Below the pieces are notes generated by a model that was not told where the DNA came from, did no database searches, and was given only the letters and a program-made list of their open reading frames with translations. 64,000 nt of DNA from JABSOG01 sp965277695 (GTDB taxonomy: Bacteria > Pseudomonadota > Gammaproteobacteria > Enterobacterales > Alteromonadaceae): positions 1 through 64,000 of the forward strand of contig CBDIDQ010000064.1 in NCBI GenBank assembly GCA_965277695.1, given 5' to 3'. Positions 1 through 9,467 of this stretch are shown one piece after another. Numbering within the stretch: position 1 is the stretch's first letter; the number at the start of each line of letters is the position of its first letter. Position numbers and translations under genes: made by a program.

Positions 1-1042
1 CACCCCTTTGGTGTTTTGTGTTTTAACCACATCATGCACGTCACCTGCTTTAGCGCGAGATTTATCCGCTGCGGATGTGCTTTTATTGGTTTTTCGTTCG
101 AGATCTTCGGTGGTTTCATCAAAAGGCAATTGACGGAAAGTCTCAGTGGTTGAAGTTAGGTTTTTATCAATATCGAGGTATTTCTTCGCCTCTTTAAATT
201 TACCATGAAGCTGACCTATGTTAACGATAGTGGTAATAATAGCGGTGATGTTGCGATCTTTATAGCTGATATCTTGTAACACCGGATTCTGCTCATTGAT
301 CTCTTCATATAATATCCATTGATCAGCAACGAGTTGCTGAAACTCAAGCTGGTCTGCGTCTTCGTTAATGCGCATTAAAGGGCCGTAGTTGATCTTGTTA
401 CACAACTCGGCATTAATTAACGCGGTTGAAAAATGCAGTGTCGCCGGTTGAGTTTCGTCAGTTAATTCTTGCTCTTGGGCAAGCTCATCTTGTTCAAAAC
501 CCTCAATATCAATTAAACCACTGGCAAATACATAGACCTCAGCAGCAGACAAGCCCCCGGGCAGCAGCGTTTGTAAAGCCTCGGTTAATTCTTGTGGGGT
601 ATAACCAGATAATTTGGTTTTATCGGTATAGCCGACATTGGGATCAAAGCCATCAGCACAGCCAACAAGCTCAATGATGACGCCATCACCGAGGTTATCT
701 TTGATGGTATCCCAATCTCTGTCGGCAGATTGCACCAGTTCAGATTCTGAGTCTTTGATCAAGGTTATCCAGTCGGTATTATAAGTCACAGCGGCTTTAT
801 AGTTGTAAAGATACTCCGCAGTGCTTTGGGATGCCGAATCATTATCGAGTTGAATAATTAAACGCTGAAAGTTGACTGATGCATCAGCGAATATTTCGCT
901 ACTGGTTAAACAGCGATCAAATAATGTCAAGCCATTAAGCGCACCGACAAAACAGCCATCAATACTGGCAACGTGACCACAACGCAATATGCCTTGGCTG
1001 GTGGGTAAAAAACCAAAACCATTATTGATTTGCGCGGTTCAT
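1..1042 (-). pseudogene. Continuation of the LamG/glycine-rich protein in the shifted frame, runs off window
   Basis: Reading the minus strand one base out of frame from about position 1042 gives an uninterrupted frame to position 1 with no stop. It continues the LamG domain sensibly (INNGFGFLPTSQG, then GALNGLTLFDRCLTSSEI, a typical LamG ending). The break is near 1036-1042, where loss of one base would convert one frame into the other. Downstream residues look soluble and mostly helical, with a Lys/Glu-rich end near position 1. Together with 927-3770 this is one gene, either broken or misread by one base. The true C-terminus lies outside the window, so its total size is unknown. Confidence 0.7.
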
Positions 1043-3770
1043 ATTGGTTTAAACCGGGCTGCGGGATACCATCGAGATAAATTTGCGGGATATAACCATT
1101 TTTAAAACAAGCGGCAATATGTTGCCAATTATCACTGAGACCATTAGAAGGCGAGGGGTAGCTAAAAACCACTGGCATTTTCTGGCTTTGTACCGCGACC
1201 GCACCTTCACCATCAGAGGTTATCCCCTCGTCAGGAAAGCCATCATCACTACCCGAGTTACCGTAATTACGCTCACTTTCAAAACAGATGGCATCACCCA
1301 GACTACTGGCATTATCGCCGCCTGAGTAGGCATAATTATTGCTGAAAACACAGTTTCCATAAATAGTTACATTGGCGGCACTGCCATTTTCTGTCAAGTC
1401 GGTTTGATCAGCAATAAAGATGGCACCACCAAGGCCAGCACCGACGCCGCCATGCCCGCCTTCTTTACCGTCTTCACCAGCGCCTTCACTGGTTCCACCA
1501 CTTTCTCCGCTACCTGCATTAATATATTCTGAATCACTATCACCACCACTGCCACCACTACCTCCGCTTGTGGTATGTTCAACATCCTGACCGCCTGCGC
1601 CGCCACCACCGCCACCGCCAGCACCAAAACCACCGCTGCCACCACCGCCACCGCCACCTGCGGTATCATCTTTTTCATCGTTACTGCCACCTTGACCACC
1701 GCCACCTTGACCGCCGCCATAACCAAAACCACCAGCAGAACCGCTGCTACCTGAATTGGCTACTCCTTCTTCGCTTTCATCGTATGATCCACTACCACCT
1801 GCTCCACCAGCACCACCGGCACCGATCAAGGCATAATAACCCTCGTCGCCAGTGTCGTTAAACTCCCCGCCGTTACCACCAGTTGCACCACTGGATGTTT
1901 GCCCCTCAGACTCAGGGGTCCAACCACCGTCGCCATAAGTGCCGTCATTTTCTGTTTCTGTATTGCCTCCACGGGCAACATTATCTGAGAAGATTACGTT
2001 ATCGATATAAACTTCGCCACTGGCAATAAACAAGGCCCCGCCAGCGCCTAGGCCCGCACCTGCGCCATTTGTGGTGCTTTCGCCCGCTGCCAAGCCATCT
2101 TTTAATTCGAGGTTTTTTAAATGGATGACGCAATCACAAGCGTCAATAACGAGGATCTGATGGTAACCACTGCCGCTAATCGACAGGGGCGTTTGACTCA
2201 CGCTTTCGAGCGTCAATTCGGTGCCAGGTGCTAGGGTGTTTTCTGCCCCGGTTACCGCATCACCTAATAGCGAAGGCAAAGGCGCATTGAGTGCGATATC
2301 GTCTTTGATAACGATTTGAAACTTTTGGTTGGGAATGGTATTGGTGATCACCGCTTCAAGTGCGTCAATCAAATCTGCTTCGCTGGTGATCTCACGACGG
2401 GCGATATCAGCAGCCATAATATTGACCTTGAAGCGATTGATATCGCCATAATGCAGCACACTCAAACCCTGCTCAAATTTAAACTCAACACCCTCATAAT
2501 CGACATAATGACTCAAGTCGACATCAAAAAGCGGCATCACCTGTTGTCGCGGGTCATCAGGCTTAAACCAGCCTTGCACGGTTAGCGCTTCTTTAATAAA
2601 CAGCTGCTGAGGGTCGCTCGCTAGGTAACCATCCCCGTTAAGTACATACGACATATCTGCTGTTTCGACATCATCAACAAAGACCGGATCATAGCTATCA
2701 CCGACATTATGTATCGGTGTGAGGTTGGTTGATGAACCGCTATTCCAAACAATCAAGGGTTCGCCTGAGGTATGCCGTGACGCGCCAAAAGCATTCATCA
2801 GTGAAGACGATACCAGCCCTTTAATTAGCCGTACTTCATCAATCACTGCTGGCACCTCAGTGCTATCCGCTTTGATGGTAAATACTGAGGCTGGTATATC
2901 TTCACCATCAGCATTTTGATAATAGTCATCTGAGCTATCAAGTGTTTCGCCTGCTTCGGCATTGCTAGTGTCAAGTGAGGTGACGGCAAAAGATAAACCA
3001 TCAATCATCACTATTAAGTCAGGTCCTGCGCCGGCGCTGCCATCGACTTCACCACTGAAAATAATGCCTAGATGATGCCAAGGCTTGTCGTTATTCAGTA
3101 CGCCGTTTAACTGTACAGTGCACTCGACTACGCTGGCAGTGCCATCATTGGTACTGTCGTCAGCGGCATTGGGTCGAGTTAAGCTGATGGTTAATTTATC
3201 ATCGTCATGAATCATGCTAAAAGCATTGAAGCGCATCAGCTGTACATCGGTATTGATGTCGTCGTATTCATCTTCGCCTTGATGGAGTAAAGCATCGTCG
3301 ACAATTTGGCTGAGGCTGATTTCGGGCAGTTGGCTTTTTGTTGCAACCCATAAAGATAGGCTAATGCCGCCATCACGCATATCCAGTGCATTGATTTTGC
3401 TGGTAATTTGCTGGTCAGCACCGAGGTTTAAGGCTTTACCAACAATGCTACTTTCACCGCTACCACTAATAATACCCTCACCAGTGGCATTAGGCGCATA
3501 GTTGTTAATCACACCATCGTCTAACTCATTTGGGTCATTAAACGTCCAGTAAATCTTTTGTTGTGAATTATCCGGTGTCAGTACAGCTGCACTCTCCTCG
3601 CTTGAACGCGTTTGCTGCTGTTGTGATTGCTGTGACTGCGGGGAACGCTGTGGTGGACGTCGTTTAGGATGGCGATGTTTTGGCTTAACCGACATCGGAC
3701 GCTTTTTATCAAAGCGTTGGTTTAAAGGTTGATCCGTTGATTTTTTTTCTTTAGTGACATCAGAACACAT
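927..3770 (-). CDS. Giant LamG / glycine-rich beta-helix protein, 5' part (frameshifted)
   Basis: A 947-codon reading frame starting at an ATG with AGGAA seven bases upstream. No signal peptide is visible; the N-terminus is basic and Gln/Pro-rich (residues 1-60). A LamG (concanavalin-like) domain follows at about 70-330. A second LamG domain starts near 'LTVQGWF' (about 385) and resumes near 'NWQHIAACF' (about 890). Between them lies a stretch with PMP/beta-helix signatures (GGALFIA, VIFSDN, GGAIFIA, CVFSNN) carrying very Gly-rich loops (about 640-800). The last 30 or so codons are out of frame: the natural frame continues to position 1. The likely role is extracellular carbohydrate or surface binding, inferred from LamG domains only. 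The function is unknown. The GC-rich Gly codons here create the many spurious antisense frames. Confidence 0.75.
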   Translation of the reverse strand: MCSDVTKEKKSTDQPLNQRFDKKRPMSVKPKHRHPKRRPPQRSPQSQQSQQQQTRSSEESAAVLTPDNSQQKIYWTFNDPNELDDGVINNYAPNATGEGIISGSGESSIVGKALNLGADQQITSKINALDMRDGGISLSLWVATKSQLPEISLSQIVDDALLHQGEDEYDDINTDVQLMRFNAFSMIHDDDKLTISLTRPNAADDSTNDGTASVVECTVQLNGVLNNDKPWHHLGIIFSGEVDGSAGAGPDLIVMIDGLSFAVTSLDTSNAEAGETLDSSDDYYQNADGEDIPASVFTIKADSTEVPAVIDEVRLIKGLVSSSLMNAFGASRHTSGEPLIVWNSGSSTNLTPIHNVGDSYDPVFVDDVETADMSYVLNGDGYLASDPQQLFIKEALTVQGWFKPDDPRQQVMPLFDVDLSHYVDYEGVEFKFEQGLSVLHYGDINRFKVNIMAADIARREITSEADLIDALEAVITNTIPNQKFQIVIKDDIALNAPLPSLLGDAVTGAENTLAPGTELTLESVSQTPLSISGSGYHQILVIDACDCVIHLKNLELKDGLAAGESTTNGAGAGLGAGGALFIASGEVYIDNVIFSDNVARGGNTETENDGTYGDGGWTPESEGQTSSGATGGNGGEFNDTGDEGYYALIGAGGAGGAGGSGSYDESEEGVANSGSSGSAGGFGYGGGQGGGGQGGSNDEKDDTAGGGGGGGSGGFGAGGGGGGGAGGQDVEHTTSGGSGGSGGDSDSEYINAGSGESGGTSEGAGEDGKEGGHGGVGAGLGGAIFIADQTDLTENGSAANVTIYGNCVFSNNYAYSGGDNASSLGDAICFESERNYGNSGSDDGFPDEGITSDGEGAVAVQSQKMPVVFSYPSPSNGLSDNWQHIAACFKNGYIPQIYLDGIPQPGLNQYEPRKSIMVLVFYPPAKAYCVVVTLPVLMAVLSVRLMA

Positions 3771-4103
3771 ATTAAATTCCTGTATTGACCACCAGACATC
3801 AGTCAGGCGGTTAAAAGGTGATAAAAGTCAGTTTAGCGCGAGTAAAAGCGCTGGTTAAAATGCGTCGATATATTGCCTGTATCTGATTAGTCACACAACC
3901 AATCGGGTGCAAACCGACTGGTTATCAAATACCCAGTTAAATACTCACGAACTTAAATCAACTCATTGAAAATACTAACTTTTATTAACATATGTGGTGA
4001 ACAAAAAATCTCCTCTATGGCAATACTCGCACCCGGCTACTCCGATAACGCTTATTCGTGGGAACGACATTTCATGCCTTGGGAATGTCGCAAAGCCTCT
4101 GAT

Positions 4104-4221
4104 AAGCTAACACTACCGTTATCAAGTCGGGTGGGCTGTTCCGGGTTTTTGGAGCGCTTTGTTCTTTAAAAGAAAAAAGCGGCTACCACGGAGACACGGG
4201 GATACGGAGAAGGGCAAAAGC
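4104..4221. repeat. Direct repeat, copy 1 (contains ACCACGGAG element)
   Basis: This stretch, from GCTAACACTACCGTTAT to GGGCAAAAGC, recurs almost unchanged at 4357-4475. From GTGGGCTGTTCC onward the two copies appear identical over about 85 bases. The flank GCTTTGTTCTTTAAAA is also found next to the related element at 54.3 kb. Confidence 0.8.
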
Positions 4222-4293
4222 AAAAGATAAAAGAAAAGTTGTGTTTTAAGGTTTTGACCTTGCTTTTCTCCGTACCTCCGTGGCTCCGTGGTG
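4185..4293. repeat. ACCACGGAG-family imperfect palindrome
   Basis: The left arm ACCACGGAGACACGGGGATACGG and the right arm CCGTACCTCCGTGGCTCCGTGGT are imperfect inverted complements, separated by an A-rich GGGCAAAAGC...GCTTTTC core that also pairs. Related palindromes occur at 48.6 and 54.3 kb and a half copy at 4434-4475. This is a dispersed non-coding element with no gene inside. The rest of 3771-4558 holds nothing else I recognise. Confidence 0.75.
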
Positions 4294-4356
4294 ATTTTTT
4301 TGTTTTTAAGGAACGAAGGACTCAAAGAGCCATAAAAGCCCATCGAACTCTTTAAC

Positions 4357-4475
4357 AAGCTAACCACTATCGTTATACAGGCTGGTGGGCTGTTCCGGGT
4401 TTTTGGAGCGCTTTGTTCTTTAAAAGAAAAAAGCGGCTACCACGGAGACACGGGGATACGGAGAAGGGCAAAAGC
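4357..4475. repeat. Direct repeat, copy 2 (half ACCACGGAG element)
   Basis: Second copy of the 4104-4221 repeat, 253 bases downstream in the same orientation. It keeps the left arm of the ACCACGGAG palindrome but stops at GGGCAAAAGC, so the right arm is missing. This looks like a local duplication. Confidence 0.8.
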
Positions 4476-4558
4476 TTAAAACGATAACTGTTTTGTTTTG
4501 CCATCCCATTTTCTTGGCCTGTGGTAGACTTTCGTCCATGAAGCCCTGCAACTAGCGC

Positions 4559-5383
4559 CTAAAAATAAGCATTCAAAATTTTGCGATACATTTCTACCAC
4601 CGCTTTATCTCCATGGGATTGAATGAAATGATTGACCTTAGGACCAGAGTTAAGTTCGATGAGGTGAAATTCATCGTTTTCATCAATGATGATATCCAGT
4701 GCGACAAATCTTAGGCCGGGTAAGGTGAGGGCGGGGCGAAAGACTTCGGCGGCTTTTTTTACCAGTTTTTCGTCGCCGTCGCCCATACCAATGGCAATAG
4801 CCCGGCCATCGTGGTTTTCCCAGTAACGCGCACCAAATTTGACGTCGCCAAAATCCCTTTCATAAGACAATACTGGCTGTCCATCGAAAAAGATCACTCT
4901 GACTTCGAGTTTGGTTTTGATGTATTGCTGGGCCAGTACGACGTAATCGTATTCTGATGAGTCTCTGTCGAATACGGTGTTGATAGCAGTAGTGACTTCT
5001 TCGCGGTCATGGCACAAAAAGACATGAATACCTAATGCGCCCCGGTTCTTTTTGATCACCAATGGATAGCTGAAATTGCTTTCAATGGCCTCAATAATCG
5101 CAGGTAGTGAGTCATAATCGAGATACTGTTGGTATTCTCCACGGACGGTGTAGTCAAGAAAACCCATGGTTTTGGGCATTTTAAGCTGACTTTTGAGCAG
5201 GTTGTATTGATGCTCTTTGTCTTTACATAGCGCTGCCATGGACTCGCTATTAAACGGGGTGCGATTGAGTTGAAAATGATGCTGGTCTTTGATGATCAGG
5301 CAGTTTTGGTTTTTATCGACAAAACGATAAGGCAGTCCATTTAACTGACAGGCTTGTACAAGTGAGCTGATATTGGCTTCCAC
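4559..5383 (-). CDS. ATP-grasp (RimK/D-Ala ligase-like) protein
   Basis: A 274-residue protein with a GTG start; AAGGAT lies upstream. ATP-grasp features are visible: the nucleotide-binding lysine strand 'PLVIKKNRGALGIHVF' (about 110-125), 'EVRVIFFDGQPVLSYER' (about 158-175), and the metal-binding end 'DIIIDENDEFHLIELNSGP' (about 228-246), which has the Asp...Glu-x-Asn pattern. This family ligates a carboxylate to an amine using ATP, but the substrate cannot be read from the sequence. It stands alone, convergent with a repeat region and divergent from acnB. Possible relatives are RimK-type ligases and the ATP-grasp of cyanophycin synthetase. I am sure of the fold and not of the reaction. Confidence 0.8.
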   Translation of the reverse strand: MEANISSLVQACQLNGLPYRFVDKNQNCLIIKDQHHFQLNRTPFNSESMAALCKDKEHQYNLLKSQLKMPKTMGFLDYTVRGEYQQYLDYDSLPAIIEAIESNFSYPLVIKKNRGALGIHVFLCHDREEVTTAINTVFDRDSSEYDYVVLAQQYIKTKLEVRVIFFDGQPVLSYERDFGDVKFGARYWENHDGRAIAIGMGDGDEKLVKKAAEVFRPALTLPGLRFVALDIIIDENDEFHLIELNSGPKVNHFIQSHGDKAVVEMYRKILNAYF

Positions 5384-5519
5384 AATGAAAAATCCTTTGG
5401 GTTGAAAAGAGAGATTGAGAAGTACAGTAGATTAAAGGCTGGCATTATTTACATTAACTCGTCTGATTGCAATATTATTGCTTGCATTATCCGTAAGCCC
5501 AGCGAACTATTTTTCTGCC

Positions 5520-5549
5520 CTATATTTTTATTCAATAATTGCGTATAAT
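5520..5549 (+). promoter_or_regulatory. Candidate acnB promoter
   Basis: TATAAT at 5544-5549 in the context TTGCGTATAATACGC, with a weak -35 (TATATT, 5521-5526) 17 bases upstream. It lies about 115 bases before the acnB start. Motif match only. Confidence 0.45.
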
Positions 5550-5662
5550 ACGCACCCACAAATTTTGCAGCAGTCAGCTTGTCGCGCTTTTTATTATTGA
5601 TTAGGGTGCTGATAAACTATGCTACTAACCCGTGCTAATAAACCATCAAAGAGGATGTTATT

Positions 5663-8260
5663 GTGCTTCAAGAATATCGCCAACACGTTGAAGAACGCGC
5701 CGCTCAAGGCATAGTACCGCAACCGTTAGATGCACAGCAAACCGCTGGCTTGGTTGAATTAATTAAAACCCCACCTGCTGGTGAAGAATCATTTTTACTC
5801 GATTTATTGATTAACCGCGTCCCTCCCGGGGTTGACGATGCCGCTTATGTTAAAGCTGGCTTTTTAGCCGCTATCGCCAAAGGCGAAGCGCAATCTCCTA
5901 TTTTAGACCCTGCTAAAGCCACTGAGTTATTAGGTACCATGTTGGGTGGCTACAATATCGAACCTATGATTGACTTGCTTGATAACGAAGCGTTAGCACC
6001 TATCGCTGCGCAAGGTTTATCGCATACTTTGCTGATGTTTGATGCCTTTCATGATGTTAAAGAAAAAGCCGATGCCGGTAACGCTGTCGCTAAACAAGTG
6101 GTTGAGTCTTGGGCAAGTGCACAGTGGTTTACCTCAAAACCTGAACTGGCAGAAAAAATCACAGTGACTGTATTTAAAGTAACTGGTGAAACCAATACTG
6201 ATGATCTTTCTCCGGCTCCAGATGCTTGGTCTCGTCCTGATATCCCATTACACGCCTTAGCGATGTTGAAAATTGGTCGTGATGGTATTGATCCAGATGA
6301 AGACGGTACTATTGGTCCTATCAAACAAATTGATGAGTTGAACAAAAAAGGTTTCCCGCTGGCTTATGTCGGTGACGTTGTTGGTACTGGTTCTTCGCGT
6401 AAATCGGCAACTAATTCAGTGTTATGGTTCATGGGTGATGATATCCCTAATGTGCCAAATAAACGCGCTGGTGGTGTTTGTCTGGGTAGCAAAATTGCGC
6501 CTATCTTCTTCAACACCATGGAAGATTCTGGTGCTTTGCCGATTGAGCTTGATGTTGAAAGCTTGAACATGGGTGATGTGATTGATATCTTCCCTTATGA
6601 AGGTAAAGTGAAGCGCCATGGTACGGATGAAGTGGTTTCTGAATTTTCATTGAAATCTGATGTGATCCTCGATGAGGTTCGTGCTGGTGGTCGTATTCCG
6701 TTGATCATCGGTCGTGGTTTGACTGAGCGTGCGCGTGAATCTTTGGGTTTACCAGCGGCTGATATGTTCCGTCGTCCAGTAGACGTGACTGATTCTGGCA
6801 AAGGTTATTCTTTGGCTCAGAAAATGGTCGGTAAAGCCTGTGGCGTAACCGGTATTCGTCCGGGTCAATATTGTGAGCCGAAGATGACTTCAGTGGGTTC
6901 TCAGGATACTACCGGTCCGATGACGCGTGATGAGCTTAAAGATTTGGCTTGTCTGGGTTTCTCGGCGGATTTGGTGATGCAGTCTTTCTGTCATACCTCG
7001 GCTTATCCAAAACCCGTTGATGTCACCACTCATCATACCTTGCCTGATTTCATCATGAACCGCTCTGGTGTTTCTTTGCGTCCAGGTGATGGCATCATTC
7101 ACTCTTGGTTAAACCGCATGTTGTTGCCTGATACTGTCGGTACCGGTGGTGATTCTCATACTCGTTTCCCGCTAGGTATTTCATTCCCGGCAGGTTCTGG
7201 TTTGGTGGCGTTTGCTGCTGCCACAGGTGTGATGCCGTTGGATATGCCTGAGTCAGTCTTGGTTCGCTTTAAAGGTGACATGCAACCGGGTATCACTTTA
7301 CGTGATTTGGTTCATGCGATCCCTTATCAAGCGATTCAGGATGGTCACTTGACGGTTGAAAAAACCAACAAGAAAAACGTGTTCTCTGGCCGGGTGTTAG
7401 AGATTGAAGGGCTTAAAGGTTTGACCGTTGAGCAGGCGTTTGAATTGTCAGATGCCAGTGCTGAGCGTTCTTCATCAGGTTGTGCTATTAAGCTTGAAGA
7501 AGAATCAATTGCTGAATACCTCAATTCAAATATCGTTATGCTTAAGTGGATGATCAGTGAAGGTTACGGCGATGTTCGTACTATTGAGCGTCGTATTACG
7601 GCGATGGAAGCTTGGTTGGCTGATCCTCAGTTGATGGAAGCGGATGCTGATGCAGAATATACGGCCATCATCGAAATTGATTTGAATGAAATTAAAGAGC
7701 CAATTTTGTGTGCGCCAAATGACCCAGATGATGCGCGTTTGTTGTCAGAAGTGGCTGGTAGTAAAATTGATGAAGTCTTCATCGGTTCTTGTATGACCAA
7801 CATTGGTCATTTCCGTGCTGCGGGTAAATTGCTAGAGAACTTCAAAGGTCAGTTGCCAACACGCTTGTGGGTTGCACCACCGACTAAAATGGATGCTGCT
7901 CAGTTAACGGCTGAGGGTTATTACAGTATCTATGGCCGTGTTGGTGCGAGAACTGAAAGCCCAGGTTGTTCATTGTGTATGGGTAACCAAGCACGAGTGG
8001 CTGAGAAATCAACGGTGGTATCGACTTCAACTCGCAACTTCCCAAATCGCTTGGGTAATGGTGCAGATGTTTATTTGGCTTCTGCCGAGTTGGCATCAGT
8101 TACGTCAATTACAGGTGCTTTACCAACGGTTGCTGAGTATATGGAATACGCTGAGAAGATTAACGCCACTGCGGCTGATACTTATCGTTATCTGAATTTC
8201 CATAAGATGCCTGAGTACACCAAAAAAGCCGATGATGTGATTGTTCAGCAAGCGGTTTAA
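5663..8260 (+). CDS. acnB: Aconitate hydratase B
   Basis: An 865-residue protein, the usual AcnB length. It interconverts citrate and isocitrate through cis-aconitate in the TCA cycle, in the cytoplasm, using a [4Fe-4S] cluster. The domain order is AcnB-type: an N-terminal HEAT-like domain (1-160), a swivel domain early (about 165-380), then the catalytic domains. Cluster ligands are seen in 'GSCMTN' and 'GCSLCMGN', and the substrate motif is 'GDSHTRFP'. The start is GTG with GAGGATG about seven bases upstream, matching the family's conserved beginning (LQEYRQHVEERAAQG). yacL follows, as in enterics. The Fe-S form is iron-sensitive in the family; no regulatory element beyond a promoter was seen. 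Confidence 0.97.
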   Translation: MLQEYRQHVEERAAQGIVPQPLDAQQTAGLVELIKTPPAGEESFLLDLLINRVPPGVDDAAYVKAGFLAAIAKGEAQSPILDPAKATELLGTMLGGYNIEPMIDLLDNEALAPIAAQGLSHTLLMFDAFHDVKEKADAGNAVAKQVVESWASAQWFTSKPELAEKITVTVFKVTGETNTDDLSPAPDAWSRPDIPLHALAMLKIGRDGIDPDEDGTIGPIKQIDELNKKGFPLAYVGDVVGTGSSRKSATNSVLWFMGDDIPNVPNKRAGGVCLGSKIAPIFFNTMEDSGALPIELDVESLNMGDVIDIFPYEGKVKRHGTDEVVSEFSLKSDVILDEVRAGGRIPLIIGRGLTERARESLGLPAADMFRRPVDVTDSGKGYSLAQKMVGKACGVTGIRPGQYCEPKMTSVGSQDTTGPMTRDELKDLACLGFSADLVMQSFCHTSAYPKPVDVTTHHTLPDFIMNRSGVSLRPGDGIIHSWLNRMLLPDTVGTGGDSHTRFPLGISFPAGSGLVAFAAATGVMPLDMPESVLVRFKGDMQPGITLRDLVHAIPYQAIQDGHLTVEKTNKKNVFSGRVLEIEGLKGLTVEQAFELSDASAERSSSGCAIKLEEESIAEYLNSNIVMLKWMISEGYGDVRTIERRITAMEAWLADPQLMEADADAEYTAIIEIDLNEIKEPILCAPNDPDDARLLSEVAGSKIDEVFIGSCMTNIGHFRAAGKLLENFKGQLPTRLWVAPPTKMDAAQLTAEGYYSIYGRVGARTESPGCSLCMGNQARVAEKSTVVSTSTRNFPNRLGNGADVYLASAELASVTSITGALPTVAEYMEYAEKINATAADTYRYLNFHKMPEYTKKADDVIVQQAV

Positions 8261-8275
8261 TTAATTGGCATCAAT

Positions 8276-8340
8276 TAAACGCGAATGAATTCGCGTCTAC
8301 GGTACAGCTTTGCCGTAGACGAGGTTTCAACCTCGTGAAT
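8276..8340. repeat. REPIN-like composite palindrome (GTAGACG family)
   Basis: Two hairpins, GCGAATGAATTCGC and CGAGGTTTCAACCTCG, flank an inverted repeat GTCTACGG...CCGTAGAC. The reverse complement of the same element is at 41334-41399. Single-hairpin versions occur at 13984, 21163 and 34206. Confidence 0.8.
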
Positions 8341-8380
8341 GTTGGCACCTTAATTTGCTCTATATGATCAGAGCCATAAA

Positions 8381-8419
8381 AAACCACTGTCGCACGGTTG
8401 TTGTGATGGTGGTTTTTTT
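8381..8419 (+). terminator. Rho-independent terminator after acnB
   Basis: AAACCAC pairs with GTGGTTT around a 20-base loop that can pair further, followed by a T run. It sits between acnB and yacL, so yacL may have its own promoter. Confidence 0.6.
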
Positions 8420-8505
8420 GTGGGTGATGTAGAACCATTGGGCTACTATTAAAAGTAAGATGAAAAGTAACCAAACAGCTAGTTGATTAATACAGGTAAC
8501 AAGTT

Positions 8506-8889
8506 ATGGAATTTGAATTCTCAAGAGATCCGGTCAGAGGTGGCTATCATGCAAAGTTTTCGATGGAGCATGAGGTTTTTTCTCCTTGGTTAGTCGATGA
8601 GGTTGGCAATGATGCCAACCAGATTGAGACCTTGTTTCAGTCGATTGAGCAAATTCGACAAAATAAGGCTCAGGAGTTGACGGTACAAGGACGCGAATAT
8701 TTATTAACGCTCAATCCCATGGATGTCACCATTGAGTTAAATGCCAGTTGCGAAGGCATGGGTGGGGTCAATAGTGATGGTGAGCCTGAGGATGATATGT
8801 CGATTAATAACGATAATTTCACTGCCGCTTGTGGTTTGGATGATTTTCATTTGATGCTGAATTCGTGGCAGGCTTTCTTAAATGATTAA
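8506..8889 (+). CDS. yacL: UPF0231 family protein YacL
   Basis: A 127-residue protein that matches the small acidic YacL/UPF0231 family in its beginning (MEFEFSRDP, then HEV), its middle ('GREYLL') and its end ('CGLDDFHLML'). The function of the family is not established. Its position directly after acnB matches the arrangement in enterics, which supports the identification. A terminator and a REPIN-like element separate it from acnB here. The ATG is preceded by a weak purine stretch (GGTAACAAGTT). It has no membrane segments and should be cytoplasmic. Confidence 0.85.
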   Translation: MEFEFSRDPVRGGYHAKFSMEHEVFSPWLVDEVGNDANQIETLFQSIEQIRQNKAQELTVQGREYLLTLNPMDVTIELNASCEGMGGVNSDGEPEDDMSINNDNFTAACGLDDFHLMLNSWQAFLND

Positions 8890-8892
8890 GAC

Positions 8893-8927
8893 TCCAATTA
8901 ACAATTAACAATTAACAATTAACAGTT
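8893..8927. repeat. Short tandem repeat AATTAAC
   Basis: Four to five copies of AATTAAC in tandem directly before the GNAT gene. A similar TTAATTA-rich run lies at 59.33 kb. This is low-complexity spacer sequence. Confidence 0.6.
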
Positions 8928-8928
8928 T

Positions 8929-9396
8929 ATGAATATTACTGACTATAAAAATAGTGATCGTAGTTCACTGATATCTCTCTACACCGATTTCAAACAAGAA
9001 ACTGCTGCGGTTTCGAATATCTTTGATGCTTTGAACGCTGATTTTCAGGCGGCTATTTGCGGTTATCTCGATAAACAAATTGCTAATCCTGACGGGACGA
9101 TTTTAATCGCCATTGATGGCGCGGCGGTGGGATTTATTATTGCCGAGGTGGTTGAGTATTTTCCGTTTTGTCAGGTTGAGCGCATAGGCCATATTAAGGA
9201 GTTGTTTGTCGCTGAGGGTTATCGGGGTCGGGGGATTGGTAAGCAGCTTATCAAGGCGTTGGAGCAGTTGTATGTGGCTCAGGGGATTGGTCATTTCAGA
9301 ATTGAAACTATTGTTTATTATGAAAAAAACCGCGCTATCTATGAATCGATGGGATATCAGCCATTTTTGCTTGATTTGCGTAAGTCGGTTAAATAG
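8929..9396 (+). CDS. GNAT family N-acetyltransferase
   Basis: A 155-residue single-domain acetyltransferase. The acetyl-CoA loop is clear: 'GYRGRGIGKQLIKALEQ' (about 99-115), preceded by the strand 'IKELFVAEG' and followed by 'HFRIETIVYYEKNRAIYESMGYQPF', the usual motif B with a catalytic-type Tyr. The acceptor may be a protein amine, an aminoglycoside or a metabolite and cannot be told from sequence. The gene stands alone after yacL, behind an AATTAAC repeat and without a strong ribosome site, so the start (ATG) is likely but not certain. It converges on the CsrB-like RNA. Confidence 0.85.
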   Translation: MNITDYKNSDRSSLISLYTDFKQETAAVSNIFDALNADFQAAICGYLDKQIANPDGTILIAIDGAAVGFIIAEVVEYFPFCQVERIGHIKELFVAEGYRGRGIGKQLIKALEQLYVAQGIGHFRIETIVYYEKNRAIYESMGYQPFLLDLRKSVK

Positions 9397-9438
9397 AAAA
9401 AGCGCCAAAAAAGTCGAAAAAAAAATCGAAAAAACAGC

Positions 9439-9467
9439 GAAAAAAAAGGTGCCAAATGGCACCTTTA
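9439..9467 (-). terminator. Terminator of the CsrB-like RNA
   Basis: Read on the minus strand, AAAGGTGCC-ATTT-GGCACCTTT is a perfect nine-pair hairpin followed by seven T. On the plus strand it is followed by A, so it serves the minus strand. Confidence 0.85.

Noticed and set aside
1394..1732. 112-codon frame inside the LamG gene
   Set aside because: An Ala/Val-rich shadow of the Gly-rich codons in another frame.
3966..4169. Small frame in the repeat region
   Set aside because: It runs into a dispersed repeat and has no ribosome site or family match.
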